A DNA stretch of 64,000 nucleotides from Bog-793 sp963785415 (GCA_963785415.1 CAWAVB010000001.1:2029976-2093975), one strand, 5' to 3'; numbered from the stretch's first letter, positions 44,658 to 53,363 are shown. Made by a program: numbers and translations. Notes: a model not told the origin generated them from the letters alone.

Positions 44658-44711
44658 ATCGACCGCCGAGTGTAGGCGCGATCGTTTCGGTGCTTTCTGC
44701 CCGGACGGGGC

Positions 44712-45722
44712 TCAGGTCGCCGTGCCACCGGGCGGCGGGCTGCCCCCGTCGCCGGCGAGCCAGGAGCTGATGCGGTCGAGCACCGTCGCGATTCCTTCGC
44801 CGGCGCGTTCGAGCATCGTTGTGAACCGTTGCCGGTAGTGCTCGAGCGCGGCATCGAACTCCTCCGACGGCGGCGGCTCCTGGCCGCGCTTCAGGTAGCT
44901 CCCGGAGCGGATGCGGTCGAGCTCGCCAGCGCTCACCCAGGCGATGAGTTCCCGTACCCGACGCACGGGGAACGGGTGGGTGGTCGCGATCTCGGTGAAG
45001 AACCTCGAGTAGCGGGCGAAGGGATCCTTCTCGTCCTCGTACTCGGTTGCCTGGCGGATGAAGGCGTCGAGCTCGAGGCCCTCGACCGGTCCCCCCGCGA
45101 TGCGCATGAGCGCCCGGCAGGTGACGAGCGGCTCGCCTGTGACGATGGCGCTCGCCCGGTCGGCGGTGAGCTCGGCCGCGCGCGACCACTCGAGGAGGGC
45201 GAGGTAGAGCGCGAGGAGCGGCACACCGGCGAGCGGCACCGAGCGGATGGCGCCGGCGAGGATCATCTCGACGAGTTGCAGTGTCGTCGTCAGCCCGACG
45301 TGGTCGGCGAGCACGTGCCCCATCTCGTGCCCGAGGACTGCGGCCAGCTCGTCCTCGGTGTAGGAGGCGACGAGTCCGGAGCTCACGACGGTGACCGGCT
45401 CGTTCGTGCCGACCGTGAGCCCCGTCCCGACCGGCTCCTGGGTCACGTAGAGCTTCGGGCAGCGCGCGACGTCGAGCACCTCGGCGCAGCGCCTCTGCAC
45501 GGACCAGACCCGAGGCAGCTGGTCGTCACCGAGCCGGATCGCGTTCCCGGTGAGGAGCTGACGCAGGCGGCGCTCGTAGCCGTGCTCGCTGAGAAGCTTC
45601 ACGACCCGGTCGAGGCCCGGCACGGTGCGGATGGCCGCGGTGGCCGCGCGTTCGGCCGGGTGGGCGAATCCCTGCGCGCTGATCCCCGGATACCTCACCT
45701 CCGGCTCGATCGCCATCGCCAC
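44712..45722 (-). CDS. M48-family zinc metalloprotease
   Basis: The 336-residue protein has the zinc motif in DELAAVLGHEMGHVLADHVG (HEMGH) and the third-ligand glutamate in SRAAELTADRASAIVTGEP. Hydrophobic segments lie between them (LVEMILAGAIRSVPLAGVPL). This matches M48 peptidases of the HtpX/BepA group. It has no clear signal peptide. It could act in membrane-protein quality control. Two ATGs (45722 and 45716) are possible starts. Confidence 0.9.
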   Translation of the reverse strand: MAMAIEPEVRYPGISAQGFAHPAERAATAAIRTVPGLDRVVKLLSEHGYERRLRQLLTGNAIRLGDDQLPRVWSVQRRCAEVLDVARCPKLYVTQEPVGTGLTVGTNEPVTVVSSGLVASYTEDELAAVLGHEMGHVLADHVGLTTTLQLVEMILAGAIRSVPLAGVPLLALYLALLEWSRAAELTADRASAIVTGEPLVTCRALMRIAGGPVEGLELDAFIRQATEYEDEKDPFARYSRFFTEIATTHPFPVRRVRELIAWVSAGELDRIRSGSYLKRGQEPPPSEEFDAALEHYRQRFTTMLERAGEGIATVLDRISSWLAGDGGSPPPGGTAT

Positions 45723-46110
45723 CGCCTCACGTTCTTCCGGGTTCTCCGCCGGTCCCCTCCCGGCTCCGACCCGGGACCCCGCATCAGTCGCACTGCGCGG
45801 TGCGCAGCTTCAGCATCGATGGCGGACAGTCCCGAGCGCGCGCGAGCGCATTGGACGAACCGTACTGCGCGCACCCCCCACACCAGTCATCGGTCCTCGC
45901 CGGCTGCGGTCGGGACGGCCACACGGTCCGTGCTCAGCGGTGCTTGCCAGAAGAGCGCGATCGGACCTCTCCGAGTGACCGGTTCCGTGCGACAGGGCAC
46001 ACGTCTTGTCCGCCCGGTTGCTCGGGACACCAGTTCGGAAGGCGTGCCCCGGTGGCGTCGACCGGCGCGACGGGGCCGTTGCCGCGCCCGACCGAACCGT
46101 TCGAGGATGC
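45723..46110. other. Intergenic region without a recognised gene
   Basis: This stretch of about 390 bases contains only shadow frames; I see no coding, RNA or repeat signal. Confidence 0.4.
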
Positions 46111-46410
46111 TCAGTGGCGGTGTGCGTTCCCGACGTTGCTGAACCACTCGACCCGCGCTGGCGGGGGAACATCGGCCTTGGCGAAGGCGGGGCCGAGTTG
46201 GGAGTTCATGAACTCCTCCTGGTCGGCCTTGGACTCCCACACCTCGACGACGACGAGCTTGTCGCCCGACTCTCCGGCGATGTGGCTCAGCATGCCCTTC
46301 GGCCAATGCTCCCAGTCCGGAGAGCCGTCCCAGCCGAGGAGATGATTCACCTTGTTGTAGATGGCTACCGCATCTGGTGCGGAGAATTCGAGAACGATGA
46401 CGTCGGCCAC
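46111..46410 (-). CDS. Antibiotic-biosynthesis-monooxygenase (ABM)-domain protein
   Basis: The 99-residue protein starts ADVIVLEFSAPDAVAIYNKV and contains LVVVEVWESKADQEEFMNSQ, the strand-helix pattern of the ferredoxin-like ABM family. Such small proteins include cofactorless oxygenases, heme-degrading enzymes and stress proteins. The GTG start at 46410 follows a G-rich ribosome-binding site. Confidence 0.75.
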   Translation of the reverse strand: MADVIVLEFSAPDAVAIYNKVNHLLGWDGSPDWEHWPKGMLSHIAGESGDKLVVVEVWESKADQEEFMNSQLGPAFAKADVPPPARVEWFSNVGNAHRH

Positions 46411-46672
46411 GAGAGCCCCCCTAGGTTTCGATCAGGTCAGGAAATTGCAGGCACGATGACCCTATCGGCAGCCTCGCGCCGACCGGCTGGTGCGCGGAAG
46501 CGTCGCAGAACAGCAATCTTGCCAGAGGCGCGCCGGGATTCGGACTCGGGAACGGGACCCCTTCGAATGACTCCTCAGTCGCGGCGCCGACCCGTGTCGC
46601 CACGCTTCGGGGCCGCCGCTGCTGGGCGGCCGCCGAGGCGCGAGACGAGGACGAGCGCAGCTCGTTCGGCGA
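46411..46672. other. Short intergenic region left of the IS256 element
   Basis: About 260 bases between the ABM gene and the element hold no clear gene. If the element and one target copy are removed, this region joins the 3' end of the exported-protein gene. Confidence 0.4.
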
Positions 46673-46681
46673 CCCTTACAG
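46673..46681. repeat. Left 9-bp target duplication of the IS256-family element
   Basis: CCCTTACAG occurs here and again at 48131-48139, directly flanking the inverted repeats. A 9-base duplication agrees with the 8-9 bases produced by IS256-family elements. Confidence 0.9.
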
Positions 46682-48130
46682 GGTCAAGTCCGGCCGACTG
46701 GTGTACGACGACCACCACACCAACCGTTGATCGTGTCCCTAGCTGACGGCCTCCAGCTCCGCCGTCTTGCCCACCTCCTTCACCTGTTCGATGTTGCCGG
46801 CAATCACGCGCATGCGAGCCTTGGCGAGGCTGTCAGGGCTCATGTAGCGGCGAGCCACGGCCCACTCGTCGTGCTGTTCGGCGAGGACGGCTCCGACGAG
46901 GCGGATGCACGCGGCCCGGTTCGGGAAGATGCCCACGACGTCGGTCCTCCTGCGGAGCTCTTTGTTGAGACGCTCCTGGGGGTTGTTGCTCCAGATCTGC
47001 TTCCAGTGCTCGGAGGGGAACGAGGAGAAGGCCAGCAGGTCTGCCTCGGCGTCGACGAGGAACTCGGCGGTGACGGGGAACTGGCCCTCGAGCTGGTCGA
47101 TGACCCGGTCGAACTGTGCTTTGACCTGGGTGGCGTCAGCCTGGGCGAAGATCGTCCGCACGAGGGTGGCGACCATCGCCTGGGCGGTCTTTGGTACTCG
47201 GGTGAGCAGATTGCGCATGGCATGGGTCCGGCACCGTTGCCAGGACGCACCGGTCAGCACGGCGCCGATCGCGTTCTTCAGCCCCTCGTGGGAATCGGAG
47301 ACGACAAGGGCCACCCCGGAAAGGCCGCGGGCGACGAGGCCTCGCAAGAACGCCGTCCAGCCCGCTCCGTCCTCGGCACTTATGACGTCCACGCCGAGGA
47401 TCTCCCGGTGGCCGTCGGCGTTCACGCCCGTGGCCACGACGGTCGCCAACGAGACGACGCGTCCGCCCTCGCGCACCTTGTGGAACAAGGCGTCCAACCA
47501 GAGATAGGTATAGGGCCCCTCGTCCAGGGGACGGTTGCGGAACTCGCCGACCTTTGAGTCGAGGTGCTTGGCGAGCTCGGAGACCTGGGACTTGGACATG
47601 CCGTCGATGCCCATCGATCTCACGAGGTCGTCGACTCTTCTCGTGGAGACGCCTTCGACATAGGCCTGGCAGATCACCGAGACGAGGGCCTGCTCGGCTC
47701 GCCGGCGTGGCTCCAACAGGCTCGGCAGATAGGAGCCTTGGCGAAGCTTTGGGATGTCGAGGCTGATCGTGCCGGCCCGTGTGTCCCAGCGCCGTGCCCG
47801 ATGCCCGTTGCGACTGTTTCGGCGATCGTCGGACCTCTCGTTGTAGCCGGCGTTGCAGATGACATCGACGTCCGCGTCCATGAGCAGCTCAGCTGCCATC
47901 TTCACCATCTCTCCGAGCAGGTCGGAACCAGCTGGGCTCTCCAGGTACTTGCGCAGCAGCTCTGCCGCGCCCATGTTGTTGTTGACGGTCACCGCATCTT
48001 CTCCTTCGTGAACTTGTCGTTCTTGAAGGTTGGTGCGGTGGCTGTCGCGTCTGGGGGATGCTCGACGCGAAGCAGTGCTCAGCGCGAGTTGGTCACCTCG
48101 GGCTTGTACACCACTTTGGCGGACTCAACT
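46682..48130 (-). mobile_element. IS256-family insertion sequence, complete
   Basis: The element is about 1449 bases and is bounded by imperfect inverted repeats: GGTCAAGTCCG with TGGTGTAC 8 bases further inside at the left, and AGTTGAGTCCG with TGGTGTAC at the right. The outer 25 bases match at 18 positions. It is flanked by the 9-bp direct repeat CCCTTACAG. It carries one transposase gene on the minus strand. An intact duplication and an open transposase frame suggest a fairly recent insertion. Confidence 0.92.
46739..47992 (-). CDS. IS256-family transposase
   Basis: The 417-residue transposase has the IS256 pattern: YNERSDDRRNSRNGHRARRW and GTISLDIPKLRQGSYLPSLL in the DNA-binding part, and the DDE core with YTYLWLDALFHKVREGG (first D), LVVSDSHEGLKNAIGA (second D), CRTHAMRNLLTRVP and NPQERLNKELRRRTDVVGIF (E), ending near VGAVLAEQHDEWAVARRYMS. 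Length is typical. The start is a GTG at 47992. No frameshift is present, so it may be active. Confidence 0.96.
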   Translation of the reverse strand: MTVNNNMGAAELLRKYLESPAGSDLLGEMVKMAAELLMDADVDVICNAGYNERSDDRRNSRNGHRARRWDTRAGTISLDIPKLRQGSYLPSLLEPRRRAEQALVSVICQAYVEGVSTRRVDDLVRSMGIDGMSKSQVSELAKHLDSKVGEFRNRPLDEGPYTYLWLDALFHKVREGGRVVSLATVVATGVNADGHREILGVDVISAEDGAGWTAFLRGLVARGLSGVALVVSDSHEGLKNAIGAVLTGASWQRCRTHAMRNLLTRVPKTAQAMVATLVRTIFAQADATQVKAQFDRVIDQLEGQFPVTAEFLVDAEADLLAFSSFPSEHWKQIWSNNPQERLNKELRRRTDVVGIFPNRAACIRLVGAVLAEQHDEWAVARRYMSPDSLAKARMRVIAGNIEQVKEVGKTAELEAVS

Positions 48131-48139
48131 CCCTTACAG
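48131..48139. repeat. Right 9-bp target duplication of the IS256-family element
   Basis: CCCTTACAG repeats the left flank at 46673-46681. On the minus strand this copy contains the TAA stop codon of the exported-protein gene, so that gene was left whole by the insertion. Confidence 0.9.
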
Positions 48140-48759
48140 CGCGAAGTTGTCGAAGTCCGCGATCGTGCCGTCTACTCCGCTGGCCGTTGCCTGAACCCGC
48201 AAATCGATCTTCTGGCCCGCGAAAGCCGACACAGAGACCGACTTGGTGACCGGCCCGCGACCGGAGCAGCTCGTCGTCGTGCCCTGCAAGGTCGGCGGCG
48301 AATAGGTCAGCACCTTGTGGACGAGTTTGTCGCGAACCGTGACGACGCTGATTGTCACCTGCACCGGATCGAGGTTGCCCCACGTACGGAACGTGAGGTG
48401 GCCGGGCTTCTTGGGCACAGTGAGCTGCTGCTGCACGTAGCCGGACGCACCTCCAGGCACATCGATCGAGAGGAACGGCTTCGTGCCCTGGGATCGACCG
48501 CATTGGCTCATCCAGGACCAACCAGGGCTGTGGGATGTCGCCACTGCAATCTTCGGGTAGCCCGAGAACTCTCCAGTGGCGACGGCTACAGAGGACCACC
48601 CAGAAAGTCCGGCGGCAAAGTTCCCGTTCGTTATCGCGTTCTTGCTCGGCGCGGCCGAAGCGACCACCGCATCGCAATCGGCACGGCTGCCACGACCAGG
48701 GCGGCCGCCACGACCGTCCACCGGCGCCATGATCGTGCGAGCGCACCGCCAGAAGTCAT
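48134..48759 (-). CDS. Exported protein with a galactose-binding-like domain; apparent frameshift in the signal region
   Basis: From ATG 48759 one frame gives a signal peptide (MTSGGALARSWRRWTVVAAA, then VVAAVPIA). The mature part (VVASAAPSKNAITNGNFAAG, GYVQQQLTVPKKPGHLTFRT, then KIDLRVQATASGVDGTIADF and the end DNFAL) is in another frame, joining near 48655-48680. One missing base would reconcile them, but there is no homopolymer there. The mature protein, which opens with NGNF and ends DNFAL, resembles carbohydrate-binding jelly-roll modules. Its stop codon lies inside the target duplication of the IS256 element. Confidence 0.65.
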
Positions 48760-49060
48760 TCCCCACGCGTCACTCACTGAGCGCTCCTTAGCCTGCATCT
48801 CTTGGGCTTAAAGACTTCTTCTTTTAACACAACAAGGGGGGTCCTTCCCGGGTGCAGATCATGCGGGCGCAGCTCTACCCGCGGCATCAGCGCGAGGCCC
48901 CGGCCACTTGATGGCACACCGGTCTCCGCAGGGCGAGCTTGCGTCTGCGTTCCATCACCATCGCCTTGGACGCGGATGGGTGCGACGGCCTAGTCGTGTG
49001 ACGAGGGTGAGTCCGAGGACGATCCGCAGCCTCACAAGTCATCTACTGGGGACCTTCTTG
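48760..49060. other. Intergenic region without a recognised gene
   Basis: About 300 bases lie between the exported-protein gene and the tRNA-Cys fragment. TTTAAAGACTTCTTCTTTTA near 48808-48828 is AT-rich and probably holds the promoter of the exported-protein gene. No gene is seen. Confidence 0.4.
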
Positions 49061-49101
49061 AGGCGGCGCCGGGAATCGAACCCGGGTACAGGGCTTTGCA
49101 G
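49061..49101 (-). other. 3' fragment of a tRNA-Cys(GCA) gene, probable attachment site
   Basis: On the minus strand the order is anticodon loop CTGCAAA, stem GCCCT, variable GTAC, T stem CCGGG, loop TTCGATT, CCCGG, acceptor CGCCGCC and discriminator T. These positions fit a tRNA-Cys(GCA). The sequence upstream of the loop (AACGCA) does not pair with GCCCT, and no D arm or 5' acceptor strand is present, so this is a fragment. Tyrosine recombinases commonly leave such a 3' tRNA copy at one end of an integrated element. Confidence 0.82.
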
Positions 49102-49400
49102 TGCGTTCTCGAGCCTCTGTGCTGTTCAACCCCGTCCATCGAATAGTCCTCCATCTGGACTTTCGTCCACGGGTGCCATCCGAGTGAACTGGACCTACCT
49201 GGAAGTTATGGGACGAATTATGGGACGAGGTCGCTCACCAATGACCGCGCTTCCGGCCCAGGCACCGGCTTCCGTCGGGGTTCCCGTGAACGTCGACTCA
49301 CCTGGTTTGACTTACGTGGTCGCGAAAATGCCTTTCTCAGCTGTCAGCGGAGATGTACTATTTCCCGAACACCACGGAACCGAGGCGACCAGGCATTCGG
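49102..49400. other. Region between the tRNA-Cys fragment and the IS630 element
   Basis: This stretch of about 300 bases is less GC-rich than the chromosome to its left and shows no complete gene. It includes the tandem 11-bp repeat listed separately. No integrase gene is present in it. Confidence 0.45.
49206..49228. repeat. Tandem direct repeat TTATGGGACGA
   Basis: TTATGGGACGA occurs at 49206-49216 and again at 49218-49228, separated by one base. It lies about 105 bases from the tRNA fragment, where arm-type integrase sites are often found. No other copy was noticed nearby. Confidence 0.6.
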
Positions 49401-49434
49401 TTAAAGATTTTTCGGTAATACCCTGACAGATCGG

Positions 49435-50504
49435 TCATAAGGAAAGGCCGGTGTGCCGGAGGAAGGCGAAGCAGAGCTGACCATCGCCACCGATGCGCGC
49501 GAGCCCTGCGTTGGCATGTTCCGCTGCTTCGCCGATCGTCTCGGGACAGAGGTTCGCGAGCTCGCTGTTCTTCAGATTGCCCCAGACCTGCTCGATCGGG
49601 TTGAGGTCGTGTCCATAGGGCGGAAGGCGTTCGGTGACGAGCCAACGTCGCTGGCTCGCGACGAATGCCGCCATCTTCTTGCTGCGATGCGACATCAACC
49701 CGTCCCAGATCACCGTTGCTTTCTGACGACCGAGTTGGTCGTGAAGCTCGGTGAGAAAGACGATGAGCGCGTCGTCGTTGAACGTGCCCGGCTGCATCGA
49801 GAAGAGAAGCATCGCCGCCGAGCCGTCCGGCGCGTACGCGAGCGCCCCCGCCATCGACAGGCGCTTCCAGTTGAAGTGGTGGCGAAGAAACGGGGTCTTG
49901 CCCTTCTTCGCCCAGGTCGCCCTCACCGGGGGGAGGAGGCTGAAACCGGACTCGTCTTCGAAGATGATCCACGCGTGCCTGCGCCGGGCGTTTTTTTTAC
50001 AACGGGCCAACGGTCTCGGGCCCAGGCAGTGATGGCTTCGTCGTTGCTCTCGAGAGCTTTTCTCGCCGGACGCTGGCGCGACCAGCCGAGGCGCTCGCGA
50101 AGGATCACCCACGTCTGGGTCGTCGAATAGCCGACGCCAGTCAGGCGTTCGATCACGCTCGCGACGCGCGCCAAGGTCCACAGCTCGGTGGGGAAGCCGT
50201 TCGCCCGGGGGCCGTTCGAGAGCGCCTGCTCGACCTCGGCGAGTTGGGTGTCGGAGAGCTTGCGGAGCCGCCCCGCACGTCCTGCGCCGGCCAGGGCATC
50301 GATGCCGCCACGCCGAAACGCGGCGGCCCACTGTGACGCCGTCTCGCGCGAGACACCGAGGGAACGTGCGACGTCCGCCTGGGAGATCCCACGCTCGAAC
50401 ATCGCCCCGGCCCGCATCCGGCGCTCCTCGAGCGCCGCGAAGTCGCGACGCGGAGCGACACGTCTCGGTGCGGATTCAGCGGTCGAACGAGGAGCTGGCG
50501 CCAT
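49435..50504 (-). CDS. IS630-family transposase made by probable -1 frameshifting
   Basis: The first frame (ATG 50504, ending near 49923) is the helix-turn-helix part, for example RGISQADVARSLGVSRETAS and WVILRERLGWSRQRPARKAL. The second frame (to 49435) is the DDE part: WIIFEDESGFSLLPPVRATW (first D), VIWDGLMSHRSKKMAAFVAS (second D), LPPYGHDLNPIEQVWGNLKN (E). A -1 shift at the A8 run gives RWPVVKKNARRRHAWIIFED-type continuity. Frameshifting at A runs is known for some IS630 members. Confidence 0.88.
49991..49998 (-). promoter_or_regulatory. Slippery A8 run, probable programmed -1 frameshift site
   Basis: On the minus strand GTA AAA AAA ACG is read in the first frame. Slipping back one base after GTA AAA AAA gives AAC GCC CGG and enters the DDE frame. 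An A-AAA-AAA heptamer is a strong -1 slippery site. Both frames remain open around it. Confidence 0.8.
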
Positions 50505-50644
50505 AGAGAGAGTTTCCTATGACTACCACGGATGTCAGGGTATTACCAAAACCTCTTTAATCGGATGAAAGGGTCGTGGAGGCATCAGTCGCATCGAACC
50601 TTGGGCAATCAATGGATCTCGGAACACGTCCTCAGTTGATCACG

Positions 50645-51532
50645 ATGCATTCTGTCGCCCGTCCAAGGCTAGAGGTGCGTGTGAGTCGTCGATCGCGCAA
50701 CGTCCGCGGGCCACGCGACGCCAAGTCCATCTTTCGGCGCCAGATGCTGATCCCGCTCTCGGTCGTGTGCTTGCTGTTGCTCGCGGTTCCCGAAGGATCG
50801 GCTGGAGCAGATGGCACACCCCCGAGCGCCACGTCTTTCTCCGCCACACCATCGACGGTGACCTCCGGCTCGTTGCTCACCATGCAGTGGGAAGTGGTCA
50901 GTCCGGCGGGCGTGGCGGACACCTACGACTGGGCCCAAATGCCGAACAGCGATTCGAATCTCATGGCCTGCAGCGGCAATCCGGCGACGCTCGTCTCCGG
51001 GACCGACACCGACGGCGGCTACCAGGAGACCTGCACCGTCCCGACGGACGCGCCGAACGGGACCTACACCGTGCAAGTCCAGACCGAGGACACCCTCGGG
51101 CAAGTCGTCGAGGAGCCCGTTGGGAGTTTCACGGTGACCGGCGGGACCGGGGCGGCACCCCCGAGCGTCGTCGGCACTCCACTACCGCTAGTCGTCAGCA
51201 AGACGAGCGAAGCTGTCGATTCGAGTACGGCGATTTCCATCCCCCTGCGATGCGTCCAGCAGACTTGTCGCGGCACGCTGACAGTTGAAGCTCCCTCAAC
51301 GACTGCTGGGACGTCCTCGCACCGGATCGGTTTGATCAGGAGGACGCGATGGACCGTCCTTGGTCGGGCGGCGCTCTCGATGAAACGAGGCCAGCGCCGC
51401 GCGCTCGTCGTTCGACTCAATGACGTCGGACGGCGGATGATTGTCGCAGCACATGGTCGAGCGCTGCATCTCTCAATGGTCGAGTCATTGAAGGGGCGCA
51501 CGTCGATCCGCCGGAACATCGTGGTGGGTTGA
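50645..51532 (+). CDS. Secreted Ig-like-fold protein
   Basis: The protein (about 295 residues from ATG 50645) has a basic start, a signal segment (MLIPLSVVCLLLLAVPEGSA), and a mature part with beta-strand repeats such as SATSFSATPSTVTSGSLLTM, NGTYTVQVQTEDTLGQVVEE and PVGSFTV. The C-terminal half is basic (RRTRWTVLGRAALSMKRGQR). Strand patterns suggest an Ig/fibronectin-like module. Start choice among 50576, 50612 and 50645 is uncertain. It lies next to the right end of the IS630 element. Confidence 0.6.
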   Translation: MHSVARPRLEVRVSRRSRNVRGPRDAKSIFRRQMLIPLSVVCLLLLAVPEGSAGADGTPPSATSFSATPSTVTSGSLLTMQWEVVSPAGVADTYDWAQMPNSDSNLMACSGNPATLVSGTDTDGGYQETCTVPTDAPNGTYTVQVQTEDTLGQVVEEPVGSFTVTGGTGAAPPSVVGTPLPLVVSKTSEAVDSSTAISIPLRCVQQTCRGTLTVEAPSTTAGTSSHRIGLIRRTRWTVLGRAALSMKRGQRRALVVRLNDVGRRMIVAAHGRALHLSMVESLKGRTSIRRNIVVG

Positions 51533-52073
51533 GTCCACCGAGATATTGCCGCGCCATTCATCAAGATTGAGGTGCTAGCAGCGATTCTGTGGTGCTCGAA
51601 GTTGGGGCCGCGGCAGCTGATCAGTATCGATAGATGGCAATGCCTGTGTGAGGAAGTCCTGAGAAACGGACTATCGAACGGAACGGTCTCGACGCTCCCG
51701 GCTATGTCACGTTCGCAGTCCACTCTGAAGCGTCTCTTCATGTCGAAGCCTGCCGCCAGGGCAGCCCAGGTGAGGCGTGTTGCTCTGCGTATCGGGCTCA
51801 GTCCGGCCTGTGCACTGCAGACAAGTAGTCACTCAATGGTAAGGGCTGGCGCCAAGGCGCTTTTGGCTAGCAGGTGAGCCTGCAGGGGCGCCAGGAGTTG
51901 CCTGGTCCGCCCTGTTTGAGCTAGCCGGGCAGCTTTCGGTGATTTGATCCATGCCTCGGTTACGCGCTGGCGACCTCGTGGTGAATTCTTAGGGCGGCAG
52001 AACGGCACCACGGGAGCTAGCGGCGGGTGTGAGCGGTTGACGGAAACAACCCATTGCCGGCGAAGGCATTGTG
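51533..52073. other. Non-coding-looking segment between the secreted protein and the IS3 element
   Basis: This stretch of about 540 bases has lower GC than the chromosome and no convincing frame. A short frame at 51829-52011 on the minus strand looks Ala/Leu-rich but is not recognised. It contains several small inverted repeats, for example around GCCAAGGCGCTTTTGGC (51851-51867). It may be debris of earlier insertions. Confidence 0.4.
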
Positions 52074-52089
52074 TGAACCGCCCCGGGTT

Positions 52090-53046
52090 TCATGACTGCT
52101 CGCTTGTTTGGGAAACCGCCACGAGGGCGGGTGTTCTCTGACGGTAGTAGGCGGCCTCGAACTCCGCTGGGGTGACGTAGGTCGCGTCGTCGGTGATCTC
52201 CCCGTGGAGGCGCCGGTGGTTGAACCAGTCGACGTAGCCGAGCGTGGCGAACTCGACGTCGTCGAGGCCCCGCCACGGCCCTCTCGGGTAGATGAGCTCC
52301 CACTTGTAGAGGCCGTTGAAGCTCTCGGCCAGGGCGTTGTCGTAGCTGTCGCCGCGCGAGCCGACCGAGGCGACGATGTCGTTCTCGGCGAGGCGCTCCG
52401 AGTAGCGAATGGCGAGGTATTGCGACCCCCTGTCCGTGTGATGGACGAGGCCGGCGAGGTCTCCTCCGTCACGAGTCCGGTTCCAGATCGCCATCTCCAA
52501 GGCGTCGATGGCGAGCGAGGAACGGAGTGAGTTCGCCAGCTGCCAGCCGACCACCAGACGGGAGAAGACGTCGACGATGAAGGCCGCGTAGACCCAGCCC
52601 GAGTGCGTCTTCACGTAGGTGAGGTCCGCCACCCAGAGCCGGTTCGGCGCTGGCGCCCGGAACTTCCGCTCCACGAGGTCACTCGGCCGGCGCTGACGCT
52701 CGTCGGCATGCGTCGTCACCTTGTAGGCCCGACCCCGGCGCACGCCGGAGAGGCCGAGCTCCCGCATCAGGCGCTCGACCGTGCAGCGGGCGACACGGGT
52801 GCCTTCCCGGTTGAGCTGGGCCCAGACCTTGTCGGCGCCGTAGACGTCGAGGTTCTGGGCATGGACGCGGGCGATCTCGCGCCGGAGCTCCCCGTCGCGC
52901 ACGAAGCGTCGCGACGGTCGTCGTTTCTTCGCCACCCAGTAGGTGTTCGGGGCGACCCTGCAGCCGTGCTCTCTCAGCACCGCACAGATCGGCTCGACCC
53001 CGAAGCGGTCGCGGTGGGCGTCGATGTAGGCGACTATCTCAGCGAT
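52090..53046 (-). CDS. IS3-family transposase OrfB (integrase core)
   Basis: The frame has the IS3 OrfB order: YIDAHRDRFGVEPICAVLRE, DVYGADKVWAQLNREGTRVA, the LMRELGLSGVRRGR linker, then the DDE core NRLWVADLTYVKTHSGWVYA (first D), GLVHHTDRGSQYLAIRYSER (second D) and NALAESFNGLYKWELIYPRG (E), ending QRTPALVAVSQTSEQS. It overlaps the end of OrfA in the -1 frame, so it is probably made as an OrfAB fusion by frameshifting. The upstream limit given is where the OrfB frame meets OrfA. Confidence 0.93.
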   Translation of the reverse strand: MAEIVAYIDAHRDRFGVEPICAVLREHGCRVAPNTYWVAKKRRPSRRFVRDGELRREIARVHAQNLDVYGADKVWAQLNREGTRVARCTVERLMRELGLSGVRRGRAYKVTTHADERQRRPSDLVERKFRAPAPNRLWVADLTYVKTHSGWVYAAFIVDVFSRLVVGWQLANSLRSSLAIDALEMAIWNRTRDGGDLAGLVHHTDRGSQYLAIRYSERLAENDIVASVGSRGDSYDNALAESFNGLYKWELIYPRGPWRGLDDVEFATLGYVDWFNHRRLHGEITDDATYVTPAEFEAAYYRQRTPALVAVSQTSEQS

Positions 53047-53363
53047 CGGCGGTCGAGCTCCGCCCCGAAGAAAGCCGCTGCAGACTTGAGGATCTCGTTC
53101 GCCCGCCGGAGCTCTTTGTTCTCACGCTGGAGCTCGCGGAGTTGCTGGCGCTCGTCGGTCGTGAGACCGGGTCGCTGCCCGATGTCGGTCTCCACCCGCC
53201 GTACCCAGATCCGCAGCGTCTCGTGGTTGACCCCGAGCTTGTCCGAGATCGACTCGATCGCCTTCCACTGCGACGGGTACTCGGCCTGGTGTTCGAAGAC
53301 CATCCGAACCGCGCGGTCGCGCACCTCTTCCGGGTAGCGGCCATGTCGTCGTCGCTCTGCCAT
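53034..53363 (-). CDS. IS3-family transposase OrfA (HTH)
   Basis: The 109-residue protein starts MAERRRHGRYPEEVRDRAVR and has the HTH stretch ESISDKLGVNHETLRIWVRR followed by a leucine-zipper-like helix (ERQQLRELQRENKELRRANE) and LKSAAAFFGAELDR, typical of IS3 OrfA. It overlaps OrfB. Confidence 0.93.
   Translation of the reverse strand: MAERRRHGRYPEEVRDRAVRMVFEHQAEYPSQWKAIESISDKLGVNHETLRIWVRRVETDIGQRPGLTTDERQQLRELQRENKELRRANEILKSAAAFFGAELDRRSLR

Larger units (their letters stand above)
49402..50559 (-). mobile_element. IS630-family insertion sequence
   Basis: The element is about 1158 bases with terminal inverted repeats of about 27 bases: TTAAAGA and GGTAATACCCTGACA at the left match their reverse complement at the right with a few changes. 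It is bordered by TA at both ends, the dinucleotide duplicated by IS630/Tc1-type elements. It carries two overlapping frames on the minus strand that together encode the transposase. Confidence 0.9.

Noticed and set aside
49061..49101. Intact tRNA gene
   Set aside because: Only the half from the anticodon loop to the 3' end is present; no D arm or 5' acceptor strand pairs with it.
49402..50559. Broken (pseudogene) IS630 transposase
   Set aside because: The frame change lies at an A8 slippery run and a -1 slip restores the full transposase, which fits programmed frameshifting.
51829..52011. Sixty-codon minus-strand frame
   Set aside because: Short, no ribosome-binding site, and no recognised family; it is left as part of the unexplained segment.
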